The position numbers and the translations under genes are program-made. The notes under the pieces were generated by a model that was not told the DNA's origin, made no database searches, and saw nothing but the letters and a program-made list of their open reading frames with translations. From an uncultured Pelagibacteraceae bacterium (GTDB lineage Bacteria > Pseudomonadota > Alphaproteobacteria > Pelagibacterales > Pelagibacteraceae), in the NCBI GenBank assembly GCA_902546375.1, contig CACCJO010000003.1:1-64000 (forward strand): a DNA stretch of 64,000 nucleotides, read 5' to 3'. Shown here one piece after another: positions 62,254 to 64,000 of the stretch (positions are counted from its first letter, which is position 1; each line of letters starts with the position of its first letter).

Positions 62254-63887
62254 TGAATAACAAAACTGAGAGTTTTAAAGAAAAGCTTAGGCAAGCTCTA
62301 TCGTCTACAGCAAGAGTAATTTCAGATGATTTGGGCATAAATCCAAAAAAAAATATTAAAAATTCTGAGAAACAAGATTTAATTGAATTAGAAAATTTAA
62401 ATTCAAAAAACGATTTTATTAAGGCTAGAGCTGAAACAGATTCAAAAGCTCTTAAAAAAAAATTTTCTAATGATTCAATATTTAAGAAAAATTTACCATC
62501 CAGCTCATCATGTAAATCACTTTATACAATTACAGAGAAAATAAGATACGAAAAATTGGGATCAAAAATGTTAAAGGGCATAGATAAAAATTTAAGGGAC
62601 AATTATAGTCAAATGATCAATCATAAAAGAAAAGATCAAATTAAGTCTAAAGATGATGTGCCTGTAGTTGAGGCTTTTGAATTATATATGCTGAAAAACT
62701 TCCACAATATCAAACTCAATTCTTTAACATCAAAAATGTTAAACTTCTGGGAAAAGGATTTTGATAAATCAATTTTTGAACATATAGAATTTTTTAAACA
62801 AAATTTAGAAGATCAGAATATTTATAGTTCGAAGTTCTCCCAGATATTACAAGAAATGGACATTTTTCAATCAGAGGAAAATGAGGAGAAAAAGGATGAA
62901 AACCCAGAGGATGATAAAGAAAATCAGTCAAGTGAAAATAATGATAGTGAGGATGAGGACAAAAAAGATCCTGATAAGCAGAATGAAACGGACACAAGTT
63001 TAGATTCAGATTATAATATTGATGAATATAAATTAGATGAACAACGTGTAGATACAGAATCAGACGAACAAAACTCTGAGCAAGTTATTCAAAAAAAAAA
63101 TTTAAAAGATTTAAATATAGATTATAAAATTTTTACAACAGAGTTTGATGAAATTACCAAAGCTGAAAATCTTGAAAACGCAGATGAAGCAAATAAGCTT
63201 AGAAAAACTTTAGATCAACAATTAATTGGTTTTCAAGATGTTATAACTAAACTTGCTAATAAACTTCAAAGACAATTATTGGCAAAACAGAATAGATCTT
63301 GGGAGTTTGATTTAGAGGAAGGGTTACTTGATAGCTCTAAGTTACCAAGAATTATAATGGATCCATACAATTCATTATCTTTCAAGAAAGAAAAAGATTT
63401 GGACTTTAAGGACACGGTGGTAACACTTCTAATTGATAACTCGGGTTCAATGAGAGGTAGACCAATTACAATTGCAGCTATTTGCGCTGATATTTTATCT
63501 AGAACTTTGGAACGTTGCTCAGTGAAAGTGGAGATATTAGGTTTTACAACGAAAAATTGGAAAGGTGGTCAAAGTAGAGAGTTATGGAATAAAAATAATA
63601 AGCCAAAGACTCCTGGAAGATTAAATGATTTAAGACATATTATTTATAAGGGAGCTGATACACATTGGAGGCAGGCAAAGGATAACCTTGGGCTAATGTT
63701 AAAAGAAGGTTTACTTAAAGAAAATATAGATGGGGAAGCTATAACATGGGCTTTCAATAGAATTAAGAAAAGAAAAGAGGAAAGAAAAATTTTAATGGTA
63801 ATTTCAGATGGAGCGCCAGTTGATGACTCAACCTTATCAGTAAATTCAGGAGATTTTTTGGAGAAACATTTAAAAAAAAATGGTTAA
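62253..63887 (+). CDS. cobT: Cobaltochelatase CobT-like VWA protein, frameshifted at a poly(A) tract before its C-terminus
   Basis: [19 protein letters not shown] motif; C-terminus continues in another frame after 63880 ([40 protein letters not shown]). Confidence 0.88.
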   Translation: MNNKTESFKEKLRQALSSTARVISDDLGINPKKNIKNSEKQDLIELENLNSKNDFIKARAETDSKALKKKFSNDSIFKKNLPSSSSCKSLYTITEKIRYEKLGSKMLKGIDKNLRDNYSQMINHKRKDQIKSKDDVPVVEAFELYMLKNFHNIKLNSLTSKMLNFWEKDFDKSIFEHIEFFKQNLEDQNIYSSKFSQILQEMDIFQSEENEEKKDENPEDDKENQSSENNDSEDEDKKDPDKQNETDTSLDSDYNIDEYKLDEQRVDTESDEQNSEQVIQKKNLKDLNIDYKIFTTEFDEITKAENLENADEANKLRKTLDQQLIGFQDVITKLANKLQRQLLAKQNRSWEFDLEEGLLDSSKLPRIIMDPYNSLSFKKEKDLDFKDTVVTLLIDNSGSMRGRPITIAAICADILSRTLERCSVKVEILGFTTKNWKGGQSRELWNKNNKPKTPGRLNDLRHIIYKGADTHWRQAKDNLGLMLKEGLLKENIDGEAITWAFNRIKKRKEERKILMVISDGAPVDDSTLSVNSGDFLEKHLKKNG

Positions 63888-64000
63888 ATTTATAGAGGAT
63901 AAATCTGAAATAGAAATTTTAGCTATAGGGATTGGTCATGATGTTTCTAGATATTATAAAAGAGCAATTAAGATCACTGATGTAAATGAACTTGGTGATG

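Noticed and set aside
1-64000. CRISPR arrays, IS elements, prophage, rRNA
   Set aside because: No regularly spaced repeats, transposase or phage structural genes, or rRNA sequence seen on reading the window.

Overview
The window is an AT-rich, densely packed alphaproteobacterial chromosome segment. Gene content, small proteins and synteny look like SAR11/Pelagibacterales. About 70 protein genes can be supported, mostly core metabolism and information processing: prmC-prfA-ispG-lysC, secA, accA, glcB, dnaX-ybaB-recR, argDF, rnd-kdsD-lptC-lptB-aroA-rpsA-ihfB-pyrF-trpFBA-accD-folC, hisS-hisZ-hisG, murA-hisD-infA, rpmH-rnpA-yidDC, argB-dapDE, truA-fmt-def, aroKB and cobST. RNA genes are the small SRP RNA, tRNA-His(GUG), tRNA-Phe(GAA) and tRNA-Thr(GGU). 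I saw no CRISPR array, IS element, prophage or rRNA. Best leads: (1) tRNA-His and tRNA-Phe share a paired change at the elbow contact (G18 to A, U55 to G), and tRNA-His also swaps 54/58; (2) a 33-codon ORF ending in HAHFHAG lies upstream of tRNA-His-hisS-hisZ-hisG; (3) three nuclease-type genes (ExoI-like, MGME1-like PD-(D/E)XK, RmuC) sit next to trxA, where many alphaproteobacteria carry addAB; (4) AccA has a C-terminal transmembrane tail; (5) CobT is split by a poly(A) frameshift; (6) an HDAC-like gene is followed by a SET-domain gene; (7) lptA, cmk and engB are missing from their usual neighbourhoods. No database search was possible; family calls come from recognised motifs and synteny.
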